From Acidobacteriota bacterium (GTDB taxonomy: Bacteria; Acidobacteriota; Blastocatellia; RBC074): a DNA stretch of 62,454 nucleotides. The stretch spans positions 1 through 62,454 of the forward strand of contig JAEUQO010000146.1 of the NCBI GenBank assembly GCA_016789605.1, in the 5' to 3' direction. Position numbers and translations under genes: made by a program. The notes beneath the pieces are model-generated. The model was not told the origin of the DNA. It saw nothing but the letters and a program-made list of their open reading frames with translations, and did no database searches. Position 1 is the first letter of the stretch; every line of letters starts with the position of its first letter. Shown here one piece after another: positions 9,227 to 18,627 of the stretch.

Positions 9227-10354
9227 TTATTCTCTCGTCCGCGCCGGAGCAGCGGTACGCACTAACATCTCTGTGCCTGGTTCGAGCACCAGATTTTTGC
9301 CGCCATCAATGAAAACAGACCCAAGGCCAGCGCCCGCGCCAATCGCCGCGCCGATCGCCGCGCCTTTGCCGCCACCAGCGATACCGCCGATGATCGCGCC
9401 GAGCGCTGCGCCGCCTGCGCTGCGCACCGCAGTTTCTTTGGTCCGGCTACTGGTTTCGACGTTGCCTTCTTCGTCTACGGTTTTCACTGATTCGCTTTGG
9501 TAAACCTTTTCGACCTGCGCGGCCAACTTGCCTGTGCGGCCATCGCGGAGCTGGATCGAATCAAACGCCAACGCCAATTCCGTTTTGCCCGACGCTTTGC
9601 CTGCCTGGCTCAACTTGGAAATGTGGCCTTCGACCAGCGCATCCGAATAATCTGACGGGTCAAGCACGATCGCAGTGAATTTGTCGCCTTCCTTGTTCGT
9701 CTTGGTGTTGATTTCGCTGGTCAGACGAATTTTCATCTGCACGCCGTCGGGTATAACCACGACCGGACGTGAGACTGCACGATCACGCGTGCGATCTACT
9801 GGACGAGACTGGTCAGCACGCGCTTGCTCAGCAGGTCTGGGCGCAGGCGGCTGTGTCGCAACAGTGCGCGGCTCATCCGTGGGACGAGTGCGTACCGGTT
9901 CGGCATCTCGCGCAACAATGTTGGCGGCATTGATTCTGCCCACGACGACGCGGCTCAGATTCGCCGGAATCGTTGTCGAACGCGCCCGTCCGTAATATCC
10001 GTCGGCGTATCCCAATTCAAACCCGACGCGATAGCCTTCCTGATATTCAATGCGCGTTCCCAGCCGCTCGGTGTAACCGCGTTCCGCCGACAAATACGCC
10101 GAATTATTGGCAAAATCGCGCGGCTGGCCGTCACCGAAATCTGTCCGGCCTTTGGCATAACCGTCTTCGCTACCCGCCAAGTATCCATGCTCATAAGCGA
10201 AGCGTGGCGCTGATGCCGAAGCCGTGGTGCTGGTCGCGGTCGTCTTTTTAGCTGGAGTGCGGGTTTTCTGTGCGAGAGTGTTGGTGCTCAAAACTGCGAG
10301 CATAAGACCTGTCATTGTCAGCCTCGCCGCTTTTCGGACAATGCTGATGTTCAT
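9227..10354 (-). CDS. Secreted protein with Gly/Tyr repeats and C-terminal glycine zipper; function unknown
   Basis: 375 residues from ATG 10354, with a strong ribosome-binding site (AAGGAGG) just upstream. A signal peptide ends near 'NTLA-Q'. Residues about 50-125 hold repeated aromatic-glycine units such as '[16 protein letters not shown]' and '[19 protein letters not shown]'. A charged, Pro-rich linker follows. Next comes a beta-rich domain ('[23 protein letters not shown]...'), which resembles domains that describe pore or conjugation proteins but is not diagnostic. The last 80 residues contain a glycine zipper ('[20 protein letters not shown]') that should insert in or pack on a membrane. 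An envelope location is likely; no enzyme motif is seen. Confidence 0.72.
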   Translation of the reverse strand: MNISIVRKAARLTMTGLMLAVLSTNTLAQKTRTPAKKTTATSTTASASAPRFAYEHGYLAGSEDGYAKGRTDFGDGQPRDFANNSAYLSAERGYTERLGTRIEYQEGYRVGFELGYADGYYGRARSTTIPANLSRVVVGRINAANIVARDAEPVRTRPTDEPRTVATQPPAPRPAEQARADQSRPVDRTRDRAVSRPVVVIPDGVQMKIRLTSEINTKTNKEGDKFTAIVLDPSDYSDALVEGHISKLSQAGKASGKTELALAFDSIQLRDGRTGKLAAQVEKVYQSESVKTVDEEGNVETSSRTKETAVRSAGGAALGAIIGGIAGGGKGAAIGAAIGAGAGLGSVFIDGGKNLVLEPGTEMLVRTAAPARTRE

Positions 10355-10497
10355 ATTGCTGCCTCCTTCTGTTCCATCGTGCGAGCTTTTTATATGGGGA
10401 AAGTAAGGGGGAACAACTTTCTACACCATCACCGCACTCAACACAAGCAGCAAGATGATGTATGCTTGGCCTTCCTAAACGAATCGGAGAATTCATC
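10355..10497. promoter_or_regulatory. Divergent promoter region between the glycine-zipper gene and iscS
   Basis: 143 bases separate two divergent start codons, so promoters for both genes should lie here. Only the ribosome-binding sites are clear: AAGGAGG for the minus-strand gene and GGAGA (10486-10490) for iscS. I could not place -35/-10 boxes with confidence and saw no IscR-like palindrome. Confidence 0.5.
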
Positions 10498-11706
10498 ATG
10501 ACAGCGCGAAAAATTTATCTGGATAACAGTGCTTCGACGCGTGTGGACGACGAAGTCGTACAGGCAATGTTGCCGTATTTCAGCGAGCATTACGGCAATG
10601 GATCGAGCACGCATCAATTTGGTCAGCATGCCAAACAAGCCATCGAAGATGCGCGCCAACAGGTGGCCCTGTTGCTCAATGCCGCGCCTGCTGAAATCAC
10701 CTTTTTGTCTGGCGGCACGGAATCAGACAATCTCGCCATCAAGGGCATCGCGGCAGCCTATACCGAGCGCACTCAACGCAAAGGCCACCTCATCACCTCG
10801 CAGTTTGAACATCCGGCGGTGCTGACAACCTGCGGTGTGTTGGAAAAAGAAGGCTGGCGGGTAACCTATCTACCTGTCTATCAAGCCGGTCTGGTTCGCA
10901 CTGAAGACGTGCAAGCCGCGTTGACGGATGACACGGCGCTAATTTCCATCATGCACGCCAACAACGAAATCGGCACCATTCAACCGCTGCAAGAAATTGC
11001 CGCATTGATTCAAACCCGGCGCGAAGCAGGACAAAAACATCTTTACCTGCACACAGATGCCGTGCAATCCGTGGGCAAAATTCCGGTAGACGTAAAAACG
11101 CTGGGCGTGGATTTGCTGACGTTCACGGCGCATAAGCTGCACGGCCCGAAAGGCATCGGCGCGCTGTTTGTGCGCAAAGGTGTGCGGCTGGTTTCGCAAA
11201 TGCACGGCGGCCACCACGAACGTGACCGGCGCGCAGGCACCGAAAGTGTGCCGCTCATCGCCGGGCTGGGCAAAACCGCCGAACTGGCGCGGTTACACCT
11301 CACGGAACGCGCTGAACATACGCGCCGGTTGCGTGACGCGCTGGAAACGGGTCTCTTCGACCGGCTTTCCGGGTTGTCGCGTAACGGTGACGAACACCAG
11401 CGTGTGCCGCACATTGCCAATTTGAATTTCGAACACGTCGAAGGCGAAGGCTTGCAAATCTCGCTTGATCTCAAAGGTGTGGCTGTTTCGACCGGTTCGG
11501 CCTGTTCATCCGGTTCGCAAGAACCGTCTCACGTGCTGATGGCTCTGGGATTGCCGCGCGACAACAGCTATGGTTCGTTGCGCTTCAGTTTCAGCAAAGA
11601 CAATACTCAGGAAGACGTGGATTACGTCTTGGAAATTTTGCCCGCAGTCGTAGAAAAGCTGCGCAAGCTTTCGCCACGGTTAAAACTGCAAGCTACGGGA
11701 CGATAA
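10498..11706 (+). CDS. iscS: Cysteine desulfurase, class V aminotransferase (IscS/NifS type)
   Basis: 402 residues. A PLP enzyme that converts cysteine to alanine and passes persulfide sulfur to scaffold proteins. The start at ATG 10498 gives the normal 'MTARKIYLDNSASTRVD' N-terminus, with GGAGA seven bases upstream. The PLP lysine is Lys213 in 'TAHKLHGPKG', His105 lies in 'FEHPAV', and the persulfide cysteine is Cys336 in 'STGSACSSGS'. The long loop around Cys336 indicates the group I (IscS/NifS) enzyme and not SufS. An Fe-S scaffold gene follows after 9 bases and then two GlcE/GlcF genes, so it may feed clusters to general metabolism or to GlcF locally. Confidence 0.93.
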   Translation: MTARKIYLDNSASTRVDDEVVQAMLPYFSEHYGNGSSTHQFGQHAKQAIEDARQQVALLLNAAPAEITFLSGGTESDNLAIKGIAAAYTERTQRKGHLITSQFEHPAVLTTCGVLEKEGWRVTYLPVYQAGLVRTEDVQAALTDDTALISIMHANNEIGTIQPLQEIAALIQTRREAGQKHLYLHTDAVQSVGKIPVDVKTLGVDLLTFTAHKLHGPKGIGALFVRKGVRLVSQMHGGHHERDRRAGTESVPLIAGLGKTAELARLHLTERAEHTRRLRDALETGLFDRLSGLSRNGDEHQRVPHIANLNFEHVEGEGLQISLDLKGVAVSTGSACSSGSQEPSHVLMALGLPRDNSYGSLRFSFSKDNTQEDVDYVLEILPAVVEKLRKLSPRLKLQATGR

Positions 11707-11715
11707 ACACTCTCT

Positions 11716-12078
11716 ATGTATAGCACCAAAGTTCTCGATCATTTAGAAAACCCACGTAACGTCGGCAAAATGCTGGAAGCGACGGCCGTCGGCGTTGCCA
11801 GCAATCCCGTTTGCGGAGATTTGCTGCACCTGTATGTGCAAATCTCTGATGAAGAAATTACTGCCGCCAGCTTTCAGGTCAAAGGCTGTCCGCCAAGTAT
11901 CGCTGCCGGTTCTGCGCTAACGGAACTGATTACAGGTCTAACGGTAGCAGCCGCCCAGGCGCTGAAACCGGCGGACGTGACCCAGGCCCTGGAATCGCTG
12001 CCGCCCAACAAAGAACATTGCGCGGTTTTGGCAATTGACGCTCTGCGTGCGGCGCTCGCTCAGGCTGCGCGTCTGTAA
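11716..12078 (+). CDS. iscU: IscU/NifU-N type iron-sulfur cluster scaffold
   Basis: 120 residues, the size of IscU. The three cluster-ligand cysteines are Cys33 in 'NPVCGD', Cys58 in 'VKGCPPSIAAGSAL' and Cys102 in 'EHCAVLAIDAL', with Asp35 after the first. The usual 'GCGxxIASSS' motif reads 'GCPPSIAAGS' here, so the protein belongs to a divergent branch seen in several non-proteobacterial lineages. It lies 9 bases after iscS and is surely co-transcribed. It accepts sulfur from the desulfurase and builds [2Fe-2S] or [4Fe-4S] clusters. No hscA, hscB, fdx or iscR gene is in the window, so this is a minimal IscSU pair. Confidence 0.9.
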   Translation: MYSTKVLDHLENPRNVGKMLEATAVGVASNPVCGDLLHLYVQISDEEITAASFQVKGCPPSIAAGSALTELITGLTVAAAQALKPADVTQALESLPPNKEHCAVLAIDALRAALAQAARL

Positions 12079-12128
12079 CACAATCTCTAACGCTTAAGTT
12101 TGAATCAAACCGACAACCGACCCTAACT

Positions 12129-13487
12129 ATGGAAACGCCCCAGGCAACGTCCCCCAATCCTTACACCATACCACTAGACAAAATCCTGCATCGGCTGCGC
12201 GAAATGTTTGGCGAAGACCGCGCTCAGTTGCTGCGCGGCGCTGAATTCCGTGTGGCAGGCGAAACTGAACGCGTGGTCGCGTTTCCGCAACAACGCGAAG
12301 AGCTAAGCGAGATGCTGGAACTGGCGCACCGCGAACGCTGGCGCGTGATTCCGGCAGGCGCTGGCACCTGGTTGGAAATGGGCAACAAACCGACGCAGAT
12401 GCATCTGGTCATCTCAACCGCCCGCCTGAACCGCGTCGTCGAATATGAACCCGCCGATTTGACCGGCACTGTCGAAGCCGGTTGCAGTCTGACAGAATTC
12501 AATCAACTAACCGCCAAACACCGACAATTCATTCCGCTCGATCCATTTGGCGATCCGCGTTTGACCATCGGCGGCACCATTGCCACAGCCAGCAGCGGCC
12601 CGCTGCGCTGCGCCTATGGCACGCCACGCGATTGGCTGGTCGGCATCACAGTAGTTCACGCAGACGGCAAAATCAGCAAGGCTGGCGGCAAAGTCGTCAA
12701 AAACGTTGCCGGGTACGATCTGTGCAAACTTTACACCGGCAGCTATGGCACACTGGCGATGATCGCCGAAATGAGTTTCAAATTGCGTGCATTGCCTGCC
12801 AGCGAAAAGACGATGGTCTTTTATGCCGATGACCAGAAAAACGAAATCGAATTGCTGAGCACGTTGGCGGTCGCCTTGTCCGATTCGGATGTGCAACCAG
12901 CGGCGATGGAATTCGTCTCGCCCGGTCATAACGCCAGCCTGCCGCTGGATCCGCACCGTCACGCGTTGGTGTTGCGCTTTCTCAATGAACCCGAAACCAT
13001 CAATGCGCAAATTGATGACGCCACGCGCATCGGCGGATATTGCCAACGCTCAGTGTTGAGCGAAGCGGACGCAGCACGTTTCTGGACGGCCTATCACGAA
13101 AGCGAGACGGCGGACGATTGGGCATATAGCTTTCGGCTGAGCGCGTTACCCGCCGAATTGCCGGGCCTGGTTGCTGATCTGACTCAGGTGCTGCCGGATA
13201 CGCACGTGCGTGCACACGCAGGCAACGGCGTCGTGCGTGTGCTGGCCCCGCTGGGCTGGCTGGACAATTTCAAAACCAAAGAGCGCGCCCGCAAAGTGGC
13301 CGAAGTTCGCCGCGCAGCCCAGGCGCGCGGCGGTCAGTTGCTGATTTTGCGCGCGACGCCAGAGCTGACGGCGCAACTGGATGTGTGGGGCGAAGTCGGC
13401 CCGACTGCCAACCTGATGCGCGCACTCAAAGACAAATACGACCCACAATCACAACTCAATCCAGGCCGGTTTGTGGCCGGTATCTGA
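12129..13487 (+). CDS. glcE: FAD-binding glycolate oxidase subunit GlcE
   Basis: 452 residues. The PCMH-type FAD domain is clear: 'WRVIPAGAGTWLEMGN' around residue 70, then 'LTIGGTIATASSGPLRCAYGT' and 'GKVVKNVAGYDLCKLYTGSYGTLAMI', the last two being typical of GlcE. The C-terminus ends with 'LKDKYDPQSQLNPGRFVAGI', as in the FAD-linked oxidase C-terminal domain. With GlcD and GlcF, GlcE oxidises glycolate to glyoxylate and passes electrons to the quinone pool. The glcF frame begins just after this stop, so the two are coupled. There is no glcD in the window; it may lie elsewhere or GlcE may use another partner. Confidence 0.9.
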   Translation: METPQATSPNPYTIPLDKILHRLREMFGEDRAQLLRGAEFRVAGETERVVAFPQQREELSEMLELAHRERWRVIPAGAGTWLEMGNKPTQMHLVISTARLNRVVEYEPADLTGTVEAGCSLTEFNQLTAKHRQFIPLDPFGDPRLTIGGTIATASSGPLRCAYGTPRDWLVGITVVHADGKISKAGGKVVKNVAGYDLCKLYTGSYGTLAMIAEMSFKLRALPASEKTMVFYADDQKNEIELLSTLAVALSDSDVQPAAMEFVSPGHNASLPLDPHRHALVLRFLNEPETINAQIDDATRIGGYCQRSVLSEADAARFWTAYHESETADDWAYSFRLSALPAELPGLVADLTQVLPDTHVRAHAGNGVVRVLAPLGWLDNFKTKERARKVAEVRRAAQARGGQLLILRATPELTAQLDVWGEVGPTANLMRALKDKYDPQSQLNPGRFVAGI

Positions 13488-13512
13488 GACGTATCCGTTC
13501 ACCCACAAACAA

Positions 13513-14877
<1,365 letters not shown>

Positions 14878-14928
14878 GGCTGAAAGAATCAGCGGCTCGT
14901 CCGAAAACCATTTTTGGACAAAATAAAT

Positions 14929-15080
14929 GGCGCTAGCAGTCGTGGGATTGCCTGCTAGCGCCGATAAGTGCGGTCACCTTCCTCACCCTGGTAACCGCTG
15001 ACACCGTCAGTGGAGTTAACCACCTGGTATCTCGTTGCCCCACCTAGGCTATTGCAACCTCGGTGCCACAGACTCCATAA
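14929..15080. ncRNA. Candidate structured RNA, family not recognised
   Basis: Inverted repeats crowd this segment. 14929-14939 with 14952-14962 is a perfect 11-bp stem. 14970-14978 with 14990-14998 makes nine pairs (one G-U) around an 11-base loop. 14998-15002 with 15006-15010 is CTGAC/GTCAG. 15034-15038 with 15054-15058 is GTTGC/GCAAC. TGGAG (15011-15015) can close a multibranch with CTCCA (15073-15077), or 15010-15013 can pair with 15020-15023. If read on the minus strand, the first stem would be the 3' terminator (A/T-rich TTTATTTTG follows) and the second hairpin would show a purine-rich loop. Strand, promoter and function are unknown; it matched no riboswitch consensus I could recall. 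Confidence 0.4.
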
Positions 15081-15088
15081 AACGAAAA

Positions 15089-15126
15089 ATGGCTAAAACA
15101 CCAATAAAATCGAGGGTTTTAGCCAT
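15089..15126. terminator. Bidirectional intrinsic terminator
   Basis: ATGGCTAAAAC (15089-15099) pairs perfectly with GTTTTAGCCAT (15116-15126) around a 16-base loop. On the minus strand the stem is followed at once by TTTTTCGTTTT. On the + strand CTTCCTGTTTTT follows. It probably ends the DUF1501 transcript coming from the right. Confidence 0.75.
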
Positions 15127-15282
15127 CTTCCTGTTTTTCGCTTACCGCGCCGACTATGGGTAAAACGTAATTTCTACACGTTCGGGCAGGAACTTTTTGC
15201 ACAAGCCCCTGGTCAGGGCAACTTCGGCGTGCAATTTCTGCCGGTCTGGGCGCGGTAAATTCTTCCGCGCCGTGACGGATCA

Positions 15283-16719
15283 TCAACCGAACACCTTCAA
15301 CACTGGATCACCACCAAAATTAGTCAGCCGTTGGTCGCGTCCGCCGTAATAATAGGTCAGCCTGCGATGATCCAAACCCAACGCATGCAAAATGGTTGCG
15401 TGCATATCGTGTACGGAATACGGTTCGACTTCGGCTTTGTAACCATATTCGTCTGTGGCGCCGATCACCTGGCCGCCTTTGACGCCGCCTCCGGCAAACC
15501 ACATCGTAAAGCCGTGCGGATTGTGATCGCGTCCGATGCCGGATTGCGAAATCGGCATCCGGCCAAATTCCCCGCCCCAAACGATCAACGTTGAATCAAA
15601 CAACCCGCGCGCTTTCAGGTCGGCAATCAATCCGGCCATCGGTTTGTCGGTTTCAGCGCAATGCAAACTGTGGTTTTCGTGCAAGCCATAATGCGCATCC
15701 CACGACTCCTGTTGGTGACCGCCACCGCTATAAAGCTGAATGAAGCGCACGCCCCGTTCAACCAGCCGCCGGGCCGTCAGACATTGCTTGCCAAAATAAT
15801 CCGTCGTCTTTTCGCCGATGCCGTACAGTTTCTTGGTCGCGTCAGACTCTTTCGACAGGTCAACCGCCTCGGGCGCGTGCGTTTGCATCTGGAACGCCAG
15901 TTCATAGGAAGCGATGCGCGCATCCAGATCGGAATTGCCCGGATGCTTTGCCTGATGCTCATGATTCAGCTTTTGCGCGAAATCCAACTCCGCACGCTGC
16001 AAATGCGGATCAACCCACTTGGGCGGATTCAAATCCACGATTGGGGTTGCCCCCGAACGGAACGACGTTCCCTGATACGCCGCAGGCATGAATCCCGAAG
16101 ACCAATTTGGCGCGCCGCCAATCGGACCGCCGCGCCAGTCATACATCACAATATAAGACGGCAAGTTTTCGTTTTCGCTGCCCAACCCATACGTCACCCA
16201 TGACCCCAGCGACGGATTGCCGGGCCGCATGTTGCCGCTGTTCATCTGAAAGATCGCCGGCGAGTGGTTGTTGCTGGTCGTATACACTGAACGCACCAGA
16301 CACAGGTCATCCACCTTTTGCGCAATGTGGGGATACAACTCTGAGACTTCGATGCCGCAATGGCCATGCGGTTTGAACTTGTACGGCGACGCCATCAGGT
16401 TGCCAGGATTGCCAAAGAAAACATCCACCTTCCCCTTGTTCATCGGCTTGCCATGATGTTTGGTCAACATCGGCTTGGGATCAAACGTGTCAACGTGACT
16501 GACACCGCCATACATAAACAGAAAGATGACCGATTTGGCCTTGGCAGGAAAATGCCCCGGCTTGGCGGTCAACGGATTGGCGCGTTTCTGCTGCCCTGGC
16601 TCAGCCGCCAATAACCCGTCCTTGTCCAGCAACGAAGCCAGCGCCAAGCCGGAAAAGCCTGCTCCGGCACGAAAGATCAATTCTCGGCGCGATAGTTTTT
16701 TCGTGAAGGGATTGCTCAT
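15283..16719 (-). CDS. DUF1501 protein, Tat-exported (copy A of a duplicated pair)
   Basis: 478 residues. A twin-arginine signal starts at Arg11-Arg12 ('SRRELIFRAGAGFSGLAL'), so the folded protein should be exported. The DUF1501 fold belongs to the alkaline-phosphatase-like superfamily; family landmarks here are 'FLFMYGGVSHVDTFDPKP', 'WGGEFGRMPISQ', 'GIGRDHNPHGF' and 'VHDMHATILHALGLDH'. No sulfatase C-x-P-x-R motif is present and no substrate is known. It is closely similar to the DUF1501 gene at 18628-20091 (about 85% identity over a stretch of roughly 98 residues aligned by eye). The two are separated only by the nuclease-XisH-XisI cassette. It starts 15 bases after xisI ends, so it is probably read from the same transcript. 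Confidence 0.88.
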   Translation of the reverse strand: MSNPFTKKLSRRELIFRAGAGFSGLALASLLDKDGLLAAEPGQQKRANPLTAKPGHFPAKAKSVIFLFMYGGVSHVDTFDPKPMLTKHHGKPMNKGKVDVFFGNPGNLMASPYKFKPHGHCGIEVSELYPHIAQKVDDLCLVRSVYTTSNNHSPAIFQMNSGNMRPGNPSLGSWVTYGLGSENENLPSYIVMYDWRGGPIGGAPNWSSGFMPAAYQGTSFRSGATPIVDLNPPKWVDPHLQRAELDFAQKLNHEHQAKHPGNSDLDARIASYELAFQMQTHAPEAVDLSKESDATKKLYGIGEKTTDYFGKQCLTARRLVERGVRFIQLYSGGGHQQESWDAHYGLHENHSLHCAETDKPMAGLIADLKARGLFDSTLIVWGGEFGRMPISQSGIGRDHNPHGFTMWFAGGGVKGGQVIGATDEYGYKAEVEPYSVHDMHATILHALGLDHRRLTYYYGGRDQRLTNFGGDPVLKVFG

Positions 16720-16734
16720 AAGAATTCTTTCTGG

Positions 16735-17076
16735 TTACGCCGCAGCAAAATCCGTGAATTGCCGCACTTCGGGCGGGTGGAAAGCCAGCACAATGTCTTC
16801 GCGCGGCACGCCCGCTTCGAGCAAAGCATCGGCAACAGGACGATTGGTGCCGTCATATTGAATCCAAATTTTATCGTTGATGATATCCAAATGAAGTGAA
16901 GCGTAATGCACTCGGCATTCATTTTCCCAACCAACATGCAGCAATGCGTAATGATCGCGCTCTACGTCCAAAATAATTTCAGTGACAACATCCATGTCTG
17001 GCTTGCGTTTTGACCAGCTAGCGTAAAGCTCAAGCACCTGTTTGATGATTTCACGATAACGGCTCAGTTTATCCAT
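16735..17076 (-). CDS. xisI: XisI family protein
   Basis: 113 residues, the family length. 'MDKLSRYREIIKQVLELYA' at the start, 'DVERDHYALLHVGWENECRVHYASLHLDI' in the middle and 'IWIQYDGTN...ADALLEAGVPREDIVLAFHPPEVRQFTDFA' at the end are typical of XisI. The family was named from the fdxN excision element of heterocystous cyanobacteria, but XisH/XisI pairs occur widely without any such element, and no recombinase is present here, so an excision role is not supported. It overlaps xisH by 13 bases, which suggests coupled synthesis and a complex with XisH. Local GC is lower than in the flanking genes. Confidence 0.88.
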   Translation of the reverse strand: MDKLSRYREIIKQVLELYASWSKRKPDMDVVTEIILDVERDHYALLHVGWENECRVHYASLHLDIINDKIWIQYDGTNRPVADALLEAGVPREDIVLAFHPPEVRQFTDFAAA

Positions 17077-17483
17077 TTGAGAATCCTTTCTTCTTTGGCT
17101 GAAAACACGAGCAAGCGCAACTGAGAGCGATCAATCATCAGTCGCCCAAGCGGTTCAGACAAAATGCCCTCGTAAATGTGCTTGGGCACAGCCAGGTATA
17201 AGATTCTTTCCGCTTCAATCTCAGCCAGGATTTCACGATACATCAAGAATTGCCCCAAGGCTTCCTGCAAAGCTTCGACCTGGGATTTGTTCAAAAAGCT
17301 CTTGATCTCGACGGCAATTCTTCGCCCTTCTTTTTCCGCTGCGACGGGGCTGCGCTCTGCTGCCAGATCAACATAAAGGTCGCGCTTCTTATAGCGAAGT
17401 TGCAACGGGTCGTCCGTGATCGTCCAACCATCAACGGTAAGAGCGGCAATAACTGTGTCGTGGTAGATGTCTTTTGCTGGCAT
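17064..17483 (-). CDS. xisH: XisH family protein, PD-(D/E)XK nuclease fold
   Basis: 139 residues from ATG 17483 ('MPAKDIYHDTVIAALTVDGW'), the canonical XisH start; the longer frame to 17534 would overlap the upstream gene. Features of an endonuclease-like core are visible: 'LYVDLAAE', then 'RIAVEIKSFLNKSQVEALQEALGQF', where Glu-x-Lys is the second half of a PD-(D/E)XK site. 'ERILYLAVPKHIYEGILS' near the C-terminus is also a family signature. XisH and XisI are known to occur as an adjacent pair and their structures suggest they associate; catalysis has not been settled to my knowledge. It starts 7 bases after the DUF4268 gene stop. Confidence 0.88.
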   Translation of the reverse strand: MPAKDIYHDTVIAALTVDGWTITDDPLQLRYKKRDLYVDLAAERSPVAAEKEGRRIAVEIKSFLNKSQVEALQEALGQFLMYREILAEIEAERILYLAVPKHIYEGILSEPLGRLMIDRSQLRLLVFSAKEERILKWIN

Positions 17484-17490
17484 GGAGAAA

Positions 17491-18588
17491 CTAACTGGCC
17501 CAAGCCTGGATATATGGCTTGAACGCCTTATCAATTTGAATCATCGCCCCCACAAGCTCTTCAAAAATCGCAGGCCACTCTTCAACCCGTGAACGATAGC
17601 CTCCGCTTATGATTTTTCGAATTCGGCAAGCTCTGCTATCCGTCAATTCTTGCCACTCTAGTTGGCCACCAAAAACTCTCTCAATCTCGTCCTTCTTATC
17701 GAATAGCGATTGAAAAGCTTCCAGGTTCTTTTGACCCTGCCCACCCCCAAAATCAATGTAAAGTTCTGCCTGTGATTCATCTTCGCGCACCGCATAATTA
17801 TACGAAAATCCACGCTTACCCGTGCGCCCTCCGATCCAATTGTGAATGGAAGGTGATCGCTGCATATGCAAAGAAGTTTTTGTTCTAGCTAACGCAAGAA
17901 ACCCTGACCAGAATTTAAACCTCAGATCGTGGCGCTCTGCTCGTTGCTGACGCTCCTCTTGTTCTTTGGCACGTATACGCGTTTGGTAATCGCTGGCCTC
18001 AGGCAGAGGAATTATTTGTTGTACGTCCAACAACAACTTTCCGTCGTGCGTGCGATAAGGCTTCAATCTAACACAGCGCACATCAAGGTTATGCTGGTTG
18101 AGCCAGATAACCGAGGTAGTAAGCTCTCGTGAAAAATCGGCTGAGGCGAGGACGATTCTGACGTCCTGGGCAAAAGCATCTTCATTCGGCTCTTCCCAAC
18201 TCAAAAAATTGAGGATAGCAGCTTCAGCTTCCTGATTGCTACACGATAAAAACCCCGCATGCGCCTCAATAAGTTGTGCAAACGTCATCGTTGAAATCAT
18301 TGCAGCATAGCGAATGGCCTGTAACTCCATATGTCCGCCATCCTCACTTCGCTTAATCTCAACTACAACGAGGCAAGCCTCTTTATCTATGCAAAGCAAA
18401 TCTATGCGACGGTTACTATCGCTCCAGTCTCCAAACTCCTCTGCGATAACCAACATATCTGAGGATAGGACATCTATGTTGGCTTTCAGTAGTCGCTGAA
18501 GGTCTCGCCTTTCATAGATTTTTTCGGCGCTGAAGGAAGTTTCCAGCAATCTATGAATACTTTTATCTGAGACTTCGTAAATTGCCAT
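17491..18588 (-). CDS. PD-(D/E)XK nuclease-like protein with C-terminal DUF4268 domain
   Basis: 365 residues from ATG 18588. The N-terminal third reads like a NucS/DUF91-type nuclease domain: 'ERRDLQRLLKANIDVLSSDMLVIAEEF', then Asp63 in 'RRIDLLCID' and Glu77-x-Lys79 in 'LVVVEIKR', a complete PD-(D/E)XK set. A charged helical stretch (around residues 215-235) leads to a DUF4268-type C-terminal domain ('FWSGFLALARTKTSLHM...GKRGFSYNYAV...AELYIDFGG'). Such proteins are often found in genomic islands and are suspected DNA-processing or defence proteins; no activity is proven. It is the first gene of a three-gene unit with xisH and xisI. Sampled 60-base lines within it are 45-50% GC against about 60% in the flanking DUF1501 genes. 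A poly-G run lies just upstream. Confidence 0.8.
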   Translation of the reverse strand: MAIYEVSDKSIHRLLETSFSAEKIYERRDLQRLLKANIDVLSSDMLVIAEEFGDWSDSNRRIDLLCIDKEACLVVVEIKRSEDGGHMELQAIRYAAMISTMTFAQLIEAHAGFLSCSNQEAEAAILNFLSWEEPNEDAFAQDVRIVLASADFSRELTTSVIWLNQHNLDVRCVRLKPYRTHDGKLLLDVQQIIPLPEASDYQTRIRAKEQEERQQRAERHDLRFKFWSGFLALARTKTSLHMQRSPSIHNWIGGRTGKRGFSYNYAVREDESQAELYIDFGGGQGQKNLEAFQSLFDKKDEIERVFGGQLEWQELTDSRACRIRKIISGGYRSRVEEWPAIFEELVGAMIQIDKAFKPYIQAWAS

Positions 18589-18601
18589 ATTACAAATTCT
18601 G

Positions 18602-18611
18602 CCCCCCCCCC
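18602..18611. repeat. Homopolymer of ten C (ten G on the coding strand) before the nuclease gene
   Basis: Ten consecutive C on the + strand, hence G10 on the coding strand, 13-22 bases upstream of the nuclease ATG at 18588. It sits where a ribosome-binding site or promoter spacer would be, between the DUF1501 stop (18628) and the start codon. Runs of this length slip readily in replication. The frame upstream of the ATG stays open through the tract back to a GTG at 18627, so slippage could also alter an N-terminal extension. A sequencing or assembly length error at the tract is possible. Confidence 0.75.
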
Positions 18612-18627
18612 ATTCAGAATGTCCCAC

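Larger units (their letters stand above)
14878..15282. other. 405-base gene-free stretch between convergent genes, with several hairpins
   Basis: No convincing coding frame is present. From left to right it holds an 11-bp hairpin (14929-14962), a structured segment (14963-15080), and an 11-bp hairpin with T runs on both sides (15089-15126). The last 155 bases show no obvious structure apart from a short CCCCTGGTCAGGG palindrome near 15207-15219. It lies downstream of glcF (+) and of the DUF1501 gene (-), so both genes need a terminator here, but the inner structured part is more than that requires. Confidence 0.7.

Noticed and set aside
14963..15080. tRNA or a known riboswitch in the hairpin cluster
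   Set aside because: No cloverleaf with a T-loop or anticodon arm could be drawn, and none of the riboswitch consensus cores I remember fits either strand.
15283..16719. DUF1501 proteins as sulfatases
   Set aside because: The formylglycine motif C-x-P-x-R is absent; only the wider alkaline-phosphatase-like fold is suggested.
16735..17483. XisH/XisI as part of an fdxN-type programmed excision element
   Set aside because: No xisF-like recombinase, no fdxN gene and no matching attachment repeats were found here; the name is historical.
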